Source: an uncultured Acidobacteriota bacterium
GTDB lineage: Bacteria; Acidobacteriota; Thermoanaerobaculia; UBA5066
Assembly (NCBI GenBank): GCA_903845115.1
Contig: CAIMWE010000222.1
Location: forward strand, 31,220-95,219
Direction: 5' to 3'
DNA: 64,000 bases
The position numbers and the translations under genes are program-made. Shown here piece after piece: positions 35,998 to 48,321 of this stretch (positions are counted from its first letter, which is position 1; each line of letters starts with the position of its first letter). A model generated the notes under the pieces. That model did not search any database. It was not told where the DNA came from and was given only the letters and a program-made list of their open reading frames with translations.

Positions 35998-36319
35998 GTT
36001 TTCCCGCGACGCAGCCCCTAGCTCTCCAGACCGACCGAGAAGATCGCCGCTCGTGACGGCGCACGGTGTCCGAAAGGAGACGCTAGCGGGCTGTGTGGTA
36101 GTGGCGGCCGGGCGAGGCGCTCTGCGATCTAGCCGGCTCGGCCCAGTGCCCTTCGAACGGCCCGAAGGATGGCTGACGCCTGCATCACAGCACCGTTCTG
36201 ATCCACTCCGGCGACAACGATCTCCCAGCCTGGATAGCGCGGAGCGACGGCAAAGTCGGCAAGCCTGGATTTCCACGCACCGGAATTCCGCTAAGCCAGG
36301 GTGTTTTTTCGGACCGAGC
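35998..36319. other. Non-coding scar region with a possible gene remnant
   Basis: 322 bases between the repeat and the transposase stop. No complete gene is seen. On the minus strand 36290-36129 reads as about 53 sense codons (including DFAVAPRYPGWEIVVAGVD and ending RRALGRAG) with no start codon and a stop in front, so it may be a decayed gene end. Base composition here is lower in GC than the surroundings. Confidence 0.4.
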
Positions 36320-37351
36320 TCAGGCTGTGAACCGTAGCGGACGTCCGCCCCACCACGGCACATTGACGGGGCTGTTCAGAAGGCCGGAGGCCAGAACGAT
36401 GGGTAGGTGGGCCCGCCGATGGAATCGGACGAGGACTTCTTCATCGCTGACCGCGACGGTGGCAGGCATGTCGATCAAGTCCCTGAAGATCTGCCGGGCC
36501 TGCGCGTCGCGGTAGCCCCTCATCTTCTGGGCCACGAGTCGATAGAGGCCGCTGGCGACGACCAATAGCGCCATATCGAAGTCGACTTTTAGCCCGACGG
36601 AGGAGCTGAGTGCGTTCATGTGGAAGAAGCGCACGGCGTCCGAGAGCGCGTTCTCGATCAGCATGCGCTGTGCATATCGGGTGATCACTTGAGCTGCTGG
36701 CCGTAGCTCGTTCGTGAGGAGGATGGTCGGCTCGTCATGGCCGAGATCCTCGATGAACATCTGGCGGAACTCGCGTCCCTCGAGCGTGATCTTCTGCTCG
36801 TGGACCCTGGGGGTCTTGTACTTTCGGCTCGGGACGTCGAGCTCGACCGTGCGCCAGGCGGAGCGTGGAAGCAGGGCAATCTCCTTCAGCAGTTTTGGGG
36901 ATCGGCGGCGCAGAGTGATGAAGGTGATGTCCATCTGGTCCAGGCGAGCCAGGTTCGCGTAGGTGGTGAGGCGGGAGTCGAAGACGAGATGCCTGGGGCG
37001 CTCGCCCCGGGTCTTCTTCCAGAACGCGATGAACGAGAAGATCTCGTTGGCCTCCTCGCCCTTTCGTAGGTCGGCGTTGGAGTAGCAGAAGGCCTGCCCC
37101 TCGGCATCCTGAGCCAGGAATGCCAGGACGCTCTTCTGCCTTCGACTGCGCATGGCGACGTAGTGGCGCTCGATGAGCGGGTCGTCGCCATGGAAGGGAA
37201 CCGAGTGGAAGTCGAGATTGAACGACCGGCCGGGGAACAGAACATCCCCGTGGACTCGCTCCTGAAAGGCAGCGAGGAGGGCTGCCGTGTGGACGCGTGT
37301 GATCCGGGACGAATACTCGGAGAAATAGCTCTTCTTCGGAATGGCGTTGAG
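36320..37351 (-). mobile_element. DDE transposase fragment (IS4/IS1634-like), N-terminus missing
   Basis: 343 codons of a transposase catalytic region and C-terminus. The stretches [34 protein letters not shown] and [18 protein letters not shown] are characteristic of DDE transposases that start with a separate N-terminal domain, which is absent here. The left junction lies within the kinase ATPase domain near 37351. I could not find terminal inverted repeats or a target duplication at the junction. Confidence 0.75.
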
Positions 37352-39733
37352 GCTCCAGCCCCTTTCGGCGAGCGCGATCGTCAGCGTCACGCTCCCCCTT
37401 TCGGTGAACTTGAACGCGTTGGAGAGGAGGTTCTTCAGGATCTGGAGCGCCCGCTTCGGGTCCGTCCCGATCGTCGGCGGCAGGCTCTCGTCCAGGGTGA
37501 CGGAGAACTCCAGCCCCTTTCCTTCGGCCACGTGGCGGAACGTCTTCTCGGTTGCCCTCGCGATATCGGGGAAGAAGACGTCCGCGATCTCCACGTTCGC
37601 GGTGCCGGACTCGATCTTCGAGAGGTCGAGGATGTCGTTGATGAGGGTGAGGAGGTCGTTGCCGGACGACTGGATCGTCCGGGCGAACTTCACCTGCTTC
37701 TCGTCGAGGTTCCCCTGCGCGTTGTCGGCGAGCTGCCGGGAGAGGAGCAGTAGGCTGTTCAGAGGCGTCCTCAGCTCGTGCGACATGTTCGACAGGAACT
37801 CGGACTTGTACTTCGAGGAGAGCGCGAGCTGAGCGGCTTTCTCTTCCAGCGTCGCGCGGGCGACGTCGATCTCGCGGTTCTTCAGCTCGACCTCGTCCTT
37901 CTGCGCGGCCAGGAGCTTGGCCTTCTCCTCCAGCTCCTCGTTCGTCTGCTGCAGCTCTTCCTGCTGCGACTTGAGGTCGAGCGCCATCGACTGCGACTGC
38001 TTGAGGAGGTCCTCCGTCCGCATGTTCGCCTCGATGGAGGTGACCACGATCCCGAGGCTCTCGGCCAGCTGGTCGAGGAACATCTGGTGGGTGGCGCTGA
38101 AGCGCTCGAAGGAGGCCAGCTCGATCACCGCCCGGACCTGGTTCTCGAAGACGACCGGGAGGACGATGATGTTCAGCGGCTTGGCCTCGCCGAGCCCCGA
38201 CGTGACCTGGATGTAGTCCGAGGGGACGTTCGTCAGGAGGATCCGCTGTTTCTCGATGGCGCACTGCCCGACGAGACCCTCTCCCATCCGGAACTCCGTG
38301 GCGAGGTTCTTCCGCTCCTTGAAGGCGTACGTGGAGAGCAGCTTCAGCCGAGGCTCGGAGCCCGCCGACGTCTCGAGGCCATAGAAGACCCCGTGCTGCG
38401 CGCTGACGACCGGCGCCAGCTCCGAGAGGAGCATCCGGGCCACCGAGAGGAGGTCCTTCTGCCCTTGCAGCATCCGGGTGAACTTGGCCAGGTTCGAATT
38501 GAGCCAGTCCTGCTCGGTGTTCTTCTCGGTCGTCTCCTTCAGGTTGGCCACCGCGGTGACGACCTTGGCGATCCCGCGGACCTGGTCGGTCAGGTTGCCC
38601 GCCATGAAGTTGACGTTGTCGGTCAGGTCCTTCCAGGTGCCGGAGACCCCCCGGACCTGCGCCTGTCCGCCCAGCTTGCCGTCCGTGCCGACCTCGCGGG
38701 CCACGCGGGTCACCTCCGCGGCGAAGGCGTTGAGCTGGTCGACCATGGTGTTGATCGTGCTCTTCAGGTCGAGCAGCTCTCCCTTGACGTCGACGGTGAT
38801 CTTCTTCGTCAGGTCGCCGTTGGCGACCGCCGTGGTCACGCCGGCGATGTTCCGCACCTGGCTGGTGCGGTTGCCGGCCATGAAGTTGACGCTGTCGGTG
38901 GGGTCCTTCCAGGTCCCGCCGACCCCCTTGACGTCGGCCTGGCCGCCCAGCTTGCCGTCGGTCCCGACCTCGCGGGCGACGCGGGTGACCTCGGAGGCGA
39001 AGGCGCGGAGCTGGTCGACCATGGTGTTGATCGTGTCCTTCAGGTTCAGGAACTCGCCCCGGACGTCGGCGGTGATCTTCTTGGAGAGGTCGCCGGCGGC
39101 GACCGCGACGGTCACCTCGGCGATGTTCCGGACCTGCGTCGTCAGGTTCGAGGCCATGAGGTTGACGTTGTCGGTCAGGTCCTTCCAGGTCCCGGAGACC
39201 CCCTTGACGTCGGCCTGGCCGCCGAGCTTGCCGTCGGTCCCGACCTCGCGGGCGACGCGGGTGACCTCCGAGGCGAAAGTGTTCAACCGCGTGACCATGG
39301 TGTTGACGGTCTTGGCCGTGGAGAGGAACTCCCCCTTCAGGCGGCGTCCCTCCACCTCGAGGGGCATCGACTGCGAGAGGTCCCCCTCGGAGACCGACCC
39401 GATGACCCGGGTCAGCTCCGTCATCGGCTGGGCCATGTCGGCCATGAGGGTGTTGGCCGCCTCCACCAGGACCGCCCAGTCGCCCACGGCTGCAGTCACC
39501 GGGACCCGGGCCTTGATGTTCCCCTGCTTCCCACCGGCTTCGCCCAGCCGGTCGATCTCCCGCACAGAGCTCTGGTTCAGCTCGGCGACCGCGTTGAAGG
39601 TATCGGCGATCTTCCCTCCCAGGCCCGTCCGGTCCTCGGGCATCCGGTAGGCGAAGTTGCCGCGCTTGAGCTCCAGGAGGGCCCTGAGGAGCTCCTTCTG
39701 GTCGACGGTTTCCGTGGGGTCTTTCGCACTCAT
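36320..39733 (-). CDS. Multi-HAMP hybrid-type histidine kinase truncated and fused in frame to a transposase fragment
   Basis: 1137 residues read through without a stop. Residues 1-794 are a soluble sensor kinase: a HAMP-like array with three near-identical 92-residue units from about residue 153, a GAF domain at about 430-590, a coiled coil, the H-box [13 protein letters not shown] (His652) and the first part of the ATPase domain with the N-box [17 protein letters not shown]. After GWS (794) the kinase stops and 343 residues of a DDE transposase begin ([47 protein letters not shown]). The G1 and G2 ATP-lid boxes and any receiver domain are lost, so the kinase should be inactive. The ribosome binding site AGGAG lies 9 nt before the ATG. 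Confidence 0.85.
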   Translation of the reverse strand: MSAKDPTETVDQKELLRALLELKRGNFAYRMPEDRTGLGGKIADTFNAVAELNQSSVREIDRLGEAGGKQGNIKARVPVTAAVGDWAVLVEAANTLMADMAQPMTELTRVIGSVSEGDLSQSMPLEVEGRRLKGEFLSTAKTVNTMVTRLNTFASEVTRVAREVGTDGKLGGQADVKGVSGTWKDLTDNVNLMASNLTTQVRNIAEVTVAVAAGDLSKKITADVRGEFLNLKDTINTMVDQLRAFASEVTRVAREVGTDGKLGGQADVKGVGGTWKDPTDSVNFMAGNRTSQVRNIAGVTTAVANGDLTKKITVDVKGELLDLKSTINTMVDQLNAFAAEVTRVAREVGTDGKLGGQAQVRGVSGTWKDLTDNVNFMAGNLTDQVRGIAKVVTAVANLKETTEKNTEQDWLNSNLAKFTRMLQGQKDLLSVARMLLSELAPVVSAQHGVFYGLETSAGSEPRLKLLSTYAFKERKNLATEFRMGEGLVGQCAIEKQRILLTNVPSDYIQVTSGLGEAKPLNIIVLPVVFENQVRAVIELASFERFSATHQMFLDQLAESLGIVVTSIEANMRTEDLLKQSQSMALDLKSQQEELQQTNEELEEKAKLLAAQKDEVELKNREIDVARATLEEKAAQLALSSKYKSEFLSNMSHELRTPLNSLLLLSRQLADNAQGNLDEKQVKFARTIQSSGNDLLTLINDILDLSKIESGTANVEIADVFFPDIARATEKTFRHVAEGKGLEFSVTLDESLPPTIGTDPKRALQILKNLLSNAFKFTERGSVTLTIALAERGWSLNAIPKKSYFSEYSSRITRVHTAALLAAFQERVHGDVLFPGRSFNLDFHSVPFHGDDPLIERHYVAMRSRRQKSVLAFLAQDAEGQAFCYSNADLRKGEEANEIFSFIAFWKKTRGERPRHLVFDSRLTTYANLARLDQMDITFITLRRRSPKLLKEIALLPRSAWRTVELDVPSRKYKTPRVHEQKITLEGREFRQMFIEDLGHDEPTILLTNELRPAAQVITRYAQRMLIENALSDAVRFFHMNALSSSVGLKVDFDMALLVVASGLYRLVAQKMRGYRDAQARQIFRDLIDMPATVAVSDEEVLVRFHRRAHLPIVLASGLLNSPVNVPWWGGRPLRFTA

Positions 39734-40032
39734 GGAAGTGGTCTCCTCTCGCCCTCTCCTGAACGGCCCGATCCAATGAACCACCGAACGTCTTCTTCGA
39801 TGTTTCGGCTCATGATGTTCAGATCCTGTGTCTACGGGGAGACCGTCGGCCGGTCTCTCCATCACGACGGGGGCCGCGGCCCTTCCCGCGTTCGACCTTC
39901 CGGAGCCAGCACAGACCTTTCGCGGGGGGGGGGAGAGGACAAATTCGATCCGTGGCCAGCGCCGCTGCCCGGCACTCCTTGGTCTCGTGTCTTCCGGGAA
40001 CCCTGGACGCATAATCGCGGAGGAGAACGCCG
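39734..40032. other. Divergent intergenic region
   Basis: 299 bases between the divergent kinase and Uma2 starts. It holds a run of ten G residues near 39924-39934 and presumably both promoters, but none could be assigned with confidence. No gene seen. Confidence 0.35.
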
Positions 40033-40608
40033 ATGGAAACCGCGACGAAAGCCAGCCTGACTCCGGAGCAGTACCTCGCAATCGAGCGGGCCGCTCCGGA
40101 GAGGAGCGAGTTCTGGAACGGGGAGATGTTCGCTCTCTCGGGGGCGAGCGTGCCCCACGGGGTGATCACGATGAACATCGGGGCGGGGCTCCACTCCCGT
40201 CTCCGGGACAGGCCGTGCCGCGTCTTCCCGCCCGACCTGAAGATCCTGGTGGCGCCGACGGGGCTCTTCGCCTATCCGGACGTCGTGGTCGTCTGCGGTC
40301 GCCCCGAGTACGTGGACGGGGTCCGGGACGTCGTCACGAACCCGATCCTCGTCGTCGAGGTCCTCTCGCCCTCGACGGAAGCGTGGGACCGAGGCGGCAA
40401 GTTTGCCCATTACCGGCAGCTTCCGTCGCTCCGGGAGATCCTCTTCGTTTCGCAGGACGAGGTCCGCGTGGAGCAGTACACGCGGCAGGAAGGCGGGACC
40501 TGGCTCCTGACCGAGGCGACCGCCCTCGATGCCGTCGTCCAGGTCGCCTCGCTCGAGTGCGCGCTCCCTGTCGCCGAGATCTACGCCAAGGTCGAGGGGC
40601 TCGACTGA
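40033..40608 (+). CDS. Uma2-family PD-(D/E)XK endonuclease-like protein
   Basis: 191 residues, typical for the family (DUF820). Candidate active-site residues are in the expected order: Glu27 in RSEFWNGEM, Asp83 in FAYPDVVVV, Glu109 in PILVVEVLSPST and Lys123 in DRGGKFAHY. GGAGAACGCCG precedes the ATG. The family is spread widely in cyanobacteria and other phyla, often in many copies, and its biological role is unresolved. A partial, deleted copy lies 0.9 kb downstream. Confidence 0.9.
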   Translation: METATKASLTPEQYLAIERAAPERSEFWNGEMFALSGASVPHGVITMNIGAGLHSRLRDRPCRVFPPDLKILVAPTGLFAYPDVVVVCGRPEYVDGVRDVVTNPILVVEVLSPSTEAWDRGGKFAHYRQLPSLREILFVSQDEVRVEQYTRQEGGTWLLTEATALDAVVQVASLECALPVAEIYAKVEGLD

Positions 40609-40634
40609 ACGCGGATTCCGCGGCCGCCGGAGAT

Positions 40635-40765
40635 GGGGTCAGGGCTCCGTTTCGTGTTTTCGGTCGAACCCCGAACGACAGGCCAACGATCCCGAGGAGA
40701 CTCGCCCGGGTGACCCACGTTCAGGGCTTTCCTGCATTTCAGCACAAAACACAGCCCTGACCCCG
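40635..40765. repeat. Repeat pair downstream of Uma2: degenerate direct copy plus the perfect inverted copy
   Basis: At 40635 the sequence starts GGGGTCAGGGCTCCGTTTCG, matching the first 12 bases of the 24-bp repeat and then diverging. At 40742-40765 lies the perfect reverse complement of the copy at 35974. Together they form a 131-bp element with imperfect terminal inverted repeats, similar in layout to REP/MITE elements. The 164-base gap between the Uma2 stop and the next gene holds only this. Confidence 0.7.
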
Positions 40766-40771
40766 GGATCC

Positions 40772-41002
40772 TCAGCTTCCTGATTCGGGAGGCCCGGCAG
40801 GTCCGCGAAACTCTGCCGCCTTCCTGGCGAGAGTCTGGGCATCCCACTCCGGGAGGATCGAGCGGCGCTCCTCGGTGTAGTCCCCGGCCCCCGGGTCGTA
40901 CTGTCTCAAGAAGCGGACCGCGTTGACCCAGCCGATGGCGCGAGTGAGCGCCCTGAAGCCGGCTTCTCTGAGCTCGCGGGGGTCGATGATCAGTGCGTCC
41001 AT
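40772..41002 (-). CDS. Small protein paired with the PIN-domain gene, candidate antitoxin
   Basis: 76 residues. Its ATG overlaps the end of the PIN gene by 13 nt. The segments DPRELREAGFRALTRAIG and AVRFLRQYDPGAGDYTEERR resemble small proteins that sit next to PIN genes in other genomes, but a DNA-binding fold is not evident. The toxin-first order is unusual for vapBC pairs. The last ten residues run up to the border of the dispersed repeat and may be derived from it. Confidence 0.5.
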   Translation of the reverse strand: MDALIIDPRELREAGFRALTRAIGWVNAVRFLRQYDPGAGDYTEERRSILPEWDAQTLARKAAEFRGPAGPPESGS

Positions 41003-41445
41003 TGCTCAATCTCCTCGATGAGTTGAACAGGATCCATGACCCGCACCGGGAGCTGATCGGAGAAACGTCGAATGAGCCTGAGGAGGCGAAGGTCCACCGT
41101 GACGAAAACGGTGGCTCCGGAGAGTTCCGCGGAGGCAAGGTGGAGTGCATCGAAGCCCTTGAGCCCCAGAGCCATCAGTCCTGCGGAACGAGAGGAAAGA
41201 TCGGCCTCGGGCGGCCGTGTGATCGGGCCGATCTCCAACAAGAGGGAGACCGCTTCCCGACGTGCCACAACAGTATTGAAGCTGTTTTCGAGCTGATGGG
41301 CGGGACATCGGACGAGGTCGACGCGCTCCAGAGGGAACGCCAAGATATTGAGGACGGCCTCGGTCTGGACGCGAATCATCGGCTGGTCCTGGAGGTCGAA
41401 GGGCCTCTTCGGGCGGCACAGATCGAGATAGACGCGCACCGGCAA
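40990..41445 (-). CDS. PIN-domain protein (toxin-like ribonuclease)
   Basis: 151 residues from a TTG start at 41445; GTG at 41439 is an alternative. Strand 1 RVYLDLCRPKRPFD carries the first Asp, LENSFNTVVARREA the conserved Glu, and ALGLKGFDALHLASAE plus TVDLRLLRL the later acidic residues of the PIN fold. This sub-type with LDLC...RPFD is found beside small partner proteins and is treated as toxin-like. Encoded just upstream of the 76-residue protein in the repeat-rich region. Confidence 0.72.
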   Translation of the reverse strand: MPVRVYLDLCRPKRPFDLQDQPMIRVQTEAVLNILAFPLERVDLVRCPAHQLENSFNTVVARREAVSLLLEIGPITRPPEADLSSRSAGLMALGLKGFDALHLASAELSGATVFVTVDLRLLRLIRRFSDQLPVRVMDPVQLIEEIEQWTH

Positions 41446-41480
41446 AGTCTACCGGATCAGGCCGAGCGCTCCTCGAGCCC

Positions 41481-41534
41481 TTGTTCGAGACCGTGAAGGG
41501 GGTCTGGGGTGATCACGATGAACATCCTGGCGGG
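41481..41534 (+). repeat. Direct repeat, copy 1 (copy 2 at 48355-48409)
   Basis: Starts TTGTTCGAGACCGTGAAGGG and runs through the first codons of the Uma2 remnant to CCTGGCGGGG. The copy at 48355 matches except for a few substitutions, showing that the same junction was copied to a site 6.9 kb away. Confidence 0.75.
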
Positions 41535-41736
41535 GCTCCACTCTCATCTCCGGGACAGGCCGTGCCGCGTCTTCCCGCCCGACCTGACGATCCTGGTGGC
41601 GCCGACGGGGCTCTTCGCCTATCCGGACGTCGTGGTCGTCTGCGGTCGCCCCGAGTACGTGGAGGGGGTCCGGGACGTCGTCACGAACCCGATCCTCGTC
41701 GTCGAGATCTACGCCAAGGTCGACGGGCTCGACTGA
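41509..41736 (+). pseudogene. Truncated Uma2 copy with an in-frame internal deletion
   Basis: Nearly identical to codons 43-109 and 183-191 of the Uma2 gene at 40033, joined directly at VVE-IYAKV. The first 42 codons are replaced by the 41481 repeat, and 219 bp (40360-40578 in the parent, residues 110-182) are missing. Parent sequence on both sides of the gap ends in CGAG, so the deletion may have arisen by short-homology recombination. The Lys of the active site is lost. The similarity continues 38 bases past the stop into GGGGTCAG at 41763. Confidence 0.85.
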
Positions 41737-41807
41737 ACGCGGATTCCGCGGCCGCCGGAGATGGGGTCAGCTGGAGCGTGACCTTCCGCCGGGCGTAGAC
41801 TGGTGGC

Positions 41808-42224
41808 ATGGCTGACGAGGTCGTGGAAACGCTGAAGCTGATCTGGCAGGAAATGAAGGCGTTGAACTCCAAGGCCGACCGGACGAACGAGCGGCTGGAA
41901 AGCCTGGAGCGATCGACAGGGGCTCGTTTCGAGAGCCTGGAGCGATCGACAGGGGCTCGTTTCGAGAGCCTGGAGCGATCGACGGGAGCTCGTTTCGAGA
42001 GCCTGGAGCGATCGACAGAGGCGCATTTCGAGAGCCTGGAGGGAGAAATCCGGGGAATGGGGAGCCGGATTGCCGAATCCGAGATGAGAGTCGCGACCGA
42101 AGTCGTCGCGCTGCGGGGCGCGTTCGTCGACATGCGGGACAAGCTCTCCGTGGTGATTCGGCAGGATCACCGGATCCAGAGCCTGGAAGAGAGAGTGGCT
42201 GCCGTGGAGCGCAAGACCGGGTAA
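41808..42224 (+). CDS. Coiled-coil protein with 11-residue repeats
   Basis: 138 residues, strongly helical, no signal peptide. Residues 28-80 are built from the unit ESLERSTGARF, an 11-residue (hendecad) period that matches the 33-bp DNA repeat; the rest (LNSKADRTNERLESLE, RIAESEMRVATEVVALRG, QSLEERVAAVERK) continues a heptad-like coiled coil. Likely a trimeric or dimeric rod. The ATG follows the Uma2 remnant by 71 bp. Function unknown. Confidence 0.7.
   Translation: MADEVVETLKLIWQEMKALNSKADRTNERLESLERSTGARFESLERSTGARFESLERSTGARFESLERSTEAHFESLEGEIRGMGSRIAESEMRVATEVVALRGAFVDMRDKLSVVIRQDHRIQSLEERVAAVERKTG
41901..42032 (+). repeat. Four tandem 33-bp repeats inside the coiled-coil gene
   Basis: Units start at 41901, 41934, 41967 and 42000, each beginning AGCCTGGAGCGATCGAC; a fifth partial unit follows at 42033. 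The first two units are identical and the last differs at a few positions. The period keeps the frame, so copy-number change would lengthen or shorten the rod. Confidence 0.9.
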
Positions 42225-42268
42225 TCGGGGAGCTGGGATCAGCCCTGTCGCCTGCGACGGGACTCTGG

Positions 42269-42286
42269 CGTCGGCCCGGGCCGACG
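42269..42286. terminator. Possible terminator hairpin after the coiled-coil gene
   Basis: CGTCGGCCCGGGCCGACG is a perfect 18-base palindrome 45 bp after the stop. It could fold into a 7-bp stem with a 4-base loop. No T-tract follows, so a terminator role is only possible. Confidence 0.3.
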
Positions 42287-42449
42287 GTTCCCGATGGCGC
42301 CTTACGCCGTCGGACCGGCGCGTATCATGGCGATCATCGTGGGCGCGTGGGGTAGCCTCTCCGGTCGGATCCGGCCTTAGGGCCGCGTTCCGGCAGCGTG
42401 CCGGCCCTCCGGCGCCTTCGTCCTGGCCGCCGCCGTCGTCGCCTCTTTC

Positions 42450-43400
42450 GTGCTCGCCCTCGGCGCCTGCCGGCGCCAGGCGCCCTTACCGGCCCCGGCC
42501 CACCCGCCGCTGCGGCTGGCACGCCTCAACTGGCCCGGCAACTACTGGGTCGACGTGGCCCAGGCCTGCGGGCTCTTCGCGGCGGAGGGGCTCGCCGCGC
42601 AGCTGGTCGACACGACGGCCGACTACTTCGGGTCGCTCGACGACGTCGTGGCGGGGCGCCTCGACGCGAACAACTTTTACGTCTTCGACCTCGTGAAACG
42701 CAACCTGGAGGGCGCGGACCTCGTCGCCCTGATCGCGGCCGACCACGGGCACGGGGCCGACGGCGTGGTGGGGCGGACCGGGACGCTCGCCGGCCTGCGG
42801 GGCCGGCGGGTGGCCGTGGCGCGGGGGACGTTCCTCGAGTACCTCCTCCACCTGGCGCTCTCGCGGGAAAAGCTCACGCTCGGCGACGTCGTCCAGGTCG
42901 ACGTGCCGCCGGAGAAGGTCCAGAGGGCCTTCGAGAGGGGGGACGTGGACGCCGCGGTGACCTTCGAGCCGATGCTCTCACAGCTCGAGAAGGCGGGAGG
43001 ACGGCGCCTCTACGATTCCTCCGAGAGCCCGGCAGGCGCCTTCACCGGCGTCTGGGCGGTGCCCCGCCGCCTCGTCGAAAGGCGCCCGGAAGACCTCCAC
43101 GCCCTGGTCAGGACGTGGGAGAGGGCCACGCGCTTCATCGCGGAGAATCCTGGCGAAACGTCCCGGCTGATCGCGGCTCTCTACGGCCAGACCCCGGAGG
43201 AGATCGAGCGGTTCATGAGCCTGGACCGGATCCTCGGCCTCCGCGAGAACCGGATCGCCTTCACCTTCGCCACGGGCTACGACTCCCTCCACGGCTCGGC
43301 CCGCCGCGTGAACGAGTTCCTAGTCCGGACCGGGCAGGCCCGGGCGACGCTCGACACGACGAGCATGATCGACGCACGTTTCATCCGGGCGCTCCCGTGA
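42450..43400 (+). CDS. NMT1/SsuA-like periplasmic substrate-binding protein
   Basis: 316 residues from GTG at 42450, ending with a GTGA overlap with the sensor gene. The body matches the NMT1/ThiY/SsuA binding-protein fold: LARLNWPGNYWVDVAQACGL, VVAGRLDANNFYVFDL, GRTGTLAGLRGRRVAVARG, VTFEPMLSQLEK. The start is doubtful. The codons before 42450 in this frame encode FVLAAAVVASF, so with LALGAC they form a lipoprotein signal, but no start codon exists upstream before a stop at 42378. A GTG with basic residues (PALRRL) sits at 42398 one frame off, so a frameshift is possible. No permease gene is nearby; it probably feeds ligand information to the kinase downstream. Confidence 0.78.
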   Translation: MLALGACRRQAPLPAPAHPPLRLARLNWPGNYWVDVAQACGLFAAEGLAAQLVDTTADYFGSLDDVVAGRLDANNFYVFDLVKRNLEGADLVALIAADHGHGADGVVGRTGTLAGLRGRRVAVARGTFLEYLLHLALSREKLTLGDVVQVDVPPEKVQRAFERGDVDAAVTFEPMLSQLEKAGGRRLYDSSESPAGAFTGVWAVPRRLVERRPEDLHALVRTWERATRFIAENPGETSRLIAALYGQTPEEIERFMSLDRILGLRENRIAFTFATGYDSLHGSARRVNEFLVRTGQARATLDTTSMIDARFIRALP

Positions 43401-44229
43401 AGCTCGCGGCGCGGTTCGCCCTGCTTGCCGGCGTCCTGGCGGCCGCCGGGCTGCCCGCCGTCGCCCTCTTCGTCTGGGCGGAGGAGCGCGGCCCGATCCT
43501 CTCGCTCCTCGAGCAGGACCAGATGGCCCGGGCGGCAGGCGTCCTTTCCGCCCTCGATCGCAAGCTCCACGACGCGATGCAGGACATCCAGATCATCGCC
43601 GCCGTCTCGCTCCCGTCGAACCCCGGGGCGGGGTCCGGCGACGCGCGGGCCGCGGAGGCCGAGGCCCGGCGGCTCGACGCGCGGGCCCTGCTGACGGGGC
43701 CCTGGGACGACCTCGCCGTCGCCGGGCCGGGCGGCCGGGTCCTGGCCGCCACCGACCGGTCGAGGACGGGCACCACGCTGACGGACCCGGTGGAGCGCGC
43801 GGCCTTCGAGGCCGCCTGGAGAGGGGTGGTCTTCACGTCCGAGCTGGTGCACCCCGCCGGCGCCGTCCGGCCCACGATGATCTTCGCTGCCCCGGTCCGC
43901 GAGGGTCCCGAGCCGTACGACCGGGTGACGGCCGTCATGCTTGGCCGCCTGGGCTGGCCCTCAATCCTGGAGATCCTGGACGAGGTCGACCCGTCCGTCG
44001 AGCCGGTCCTCCTGGACAGAGCGAACCGGGTGATCGCCACGCGATCCGAGCACCGGAGCCGGCTGCTGCGGGAGACCCACCCGATGCGTGAGCCCGGGGT
44101 CCGGGCGGGCGAGGGCCCGGAGAAGAGACCGTCCCTCGTCACCGTGACGCCGCAGAAAGGCTACCTGGGCTTCCGAGCAAGGGTTGGGTCCTCGTCCTCG
44201 AGACGCCCCTCGCGGCCTTCTCCGCGCGG

Positions 44230-44233
<4 letters not shown>
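43397..44233 (+). CDS. Sensor part of a hybrid kinase, separated by a frameshift
   Basis: 278 codons from a GTG overlapping the binding-protein stop. An N-terminal membrane segment (ALLAGVLAAAGLPAVALFVWA) is followed by a periplasmic sensor region of about 220 residues (EQDQMARAAGVLSALDRKL, AGPGGRVLAATDRSRTG, YDRVTAVMLGRLGWPSILEI) with a Cache/CHASE-like look. After GYLGFRA at about 44178 this frame becomes Arg/Ser-rich nonsense, while the next frame reads SKGWVLVLETPLAAFSARM straight into the kinase. The two parts were one gene; one base has been gained or lost near 44173-44185, or the assembly is wrong there. Confidence 0.75.
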
Positions 44234-47846
<3,613 letters not shown>

Positions 47847-48321
47847 CCCGCGACCTTCGCCCGGAGGAGGTCGGGGTCGATCGGCTTTTCGAGGTATTCC
47901 GCCGCACCCAGGGCCAGGACCCGGGCGGCGCTGGCCGGGATCCGGTGCGCCGTCAGGAAGACGATCGGCATCGCCCGGTTGCGGTCCCGCTCCCTGATCC
48001 GCGTGGCGGTCTCGAAGCCGTCCATCCCCGGCATCGCGACGTCGAGGATGACGACGGCGAAGTCGTGCCTCAGGAGGTGCCAGAGAGCCTCCTCCCCCGA
48101 GCCGGCCGTCACGACCTCGACGTCGAGCGGCTGGAGCACCGCCTCGACGGCTATCAGGTTGGCCGGGGAGTCGTCGACCACGAGGATCCAGGGCCGATCG
48201 TCGCCGCTCATCTCGCCAGGATCATACGTTCCGCAGCGCGAGCTCGAGCTTCCCGGCCCGTTCCTCGCCGGCTCCCCCTCTCCCGCCCCCGGCCGGGGCA
48301 CCGAGGTTTTCTGCGGCTCAA

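Noticed and set aside
36320..40081. Longer form of the kinase-transposase fusion starting upstream of 39733
   Set aside because: The extra codons are low-complexity and overlap the divergent Uma2 start region; the ATG at 39733 has a ribosome binding site and begins the recognisable protein.
35974..40765. The 24-bp inverted repeats as proven ends of an insertion sequence carrying the transposase
   Set aside because: The transposase lacks its N-terminus, no target duplication is visible outside the repeats, and extra copies exist at 40635 and 48322 without transposase. Left as a repeat family.
41901..42032. CRISPR array
   Set aside because: The 33-bp units are contiguous with no spacers and are in frame inside a coding sequence.
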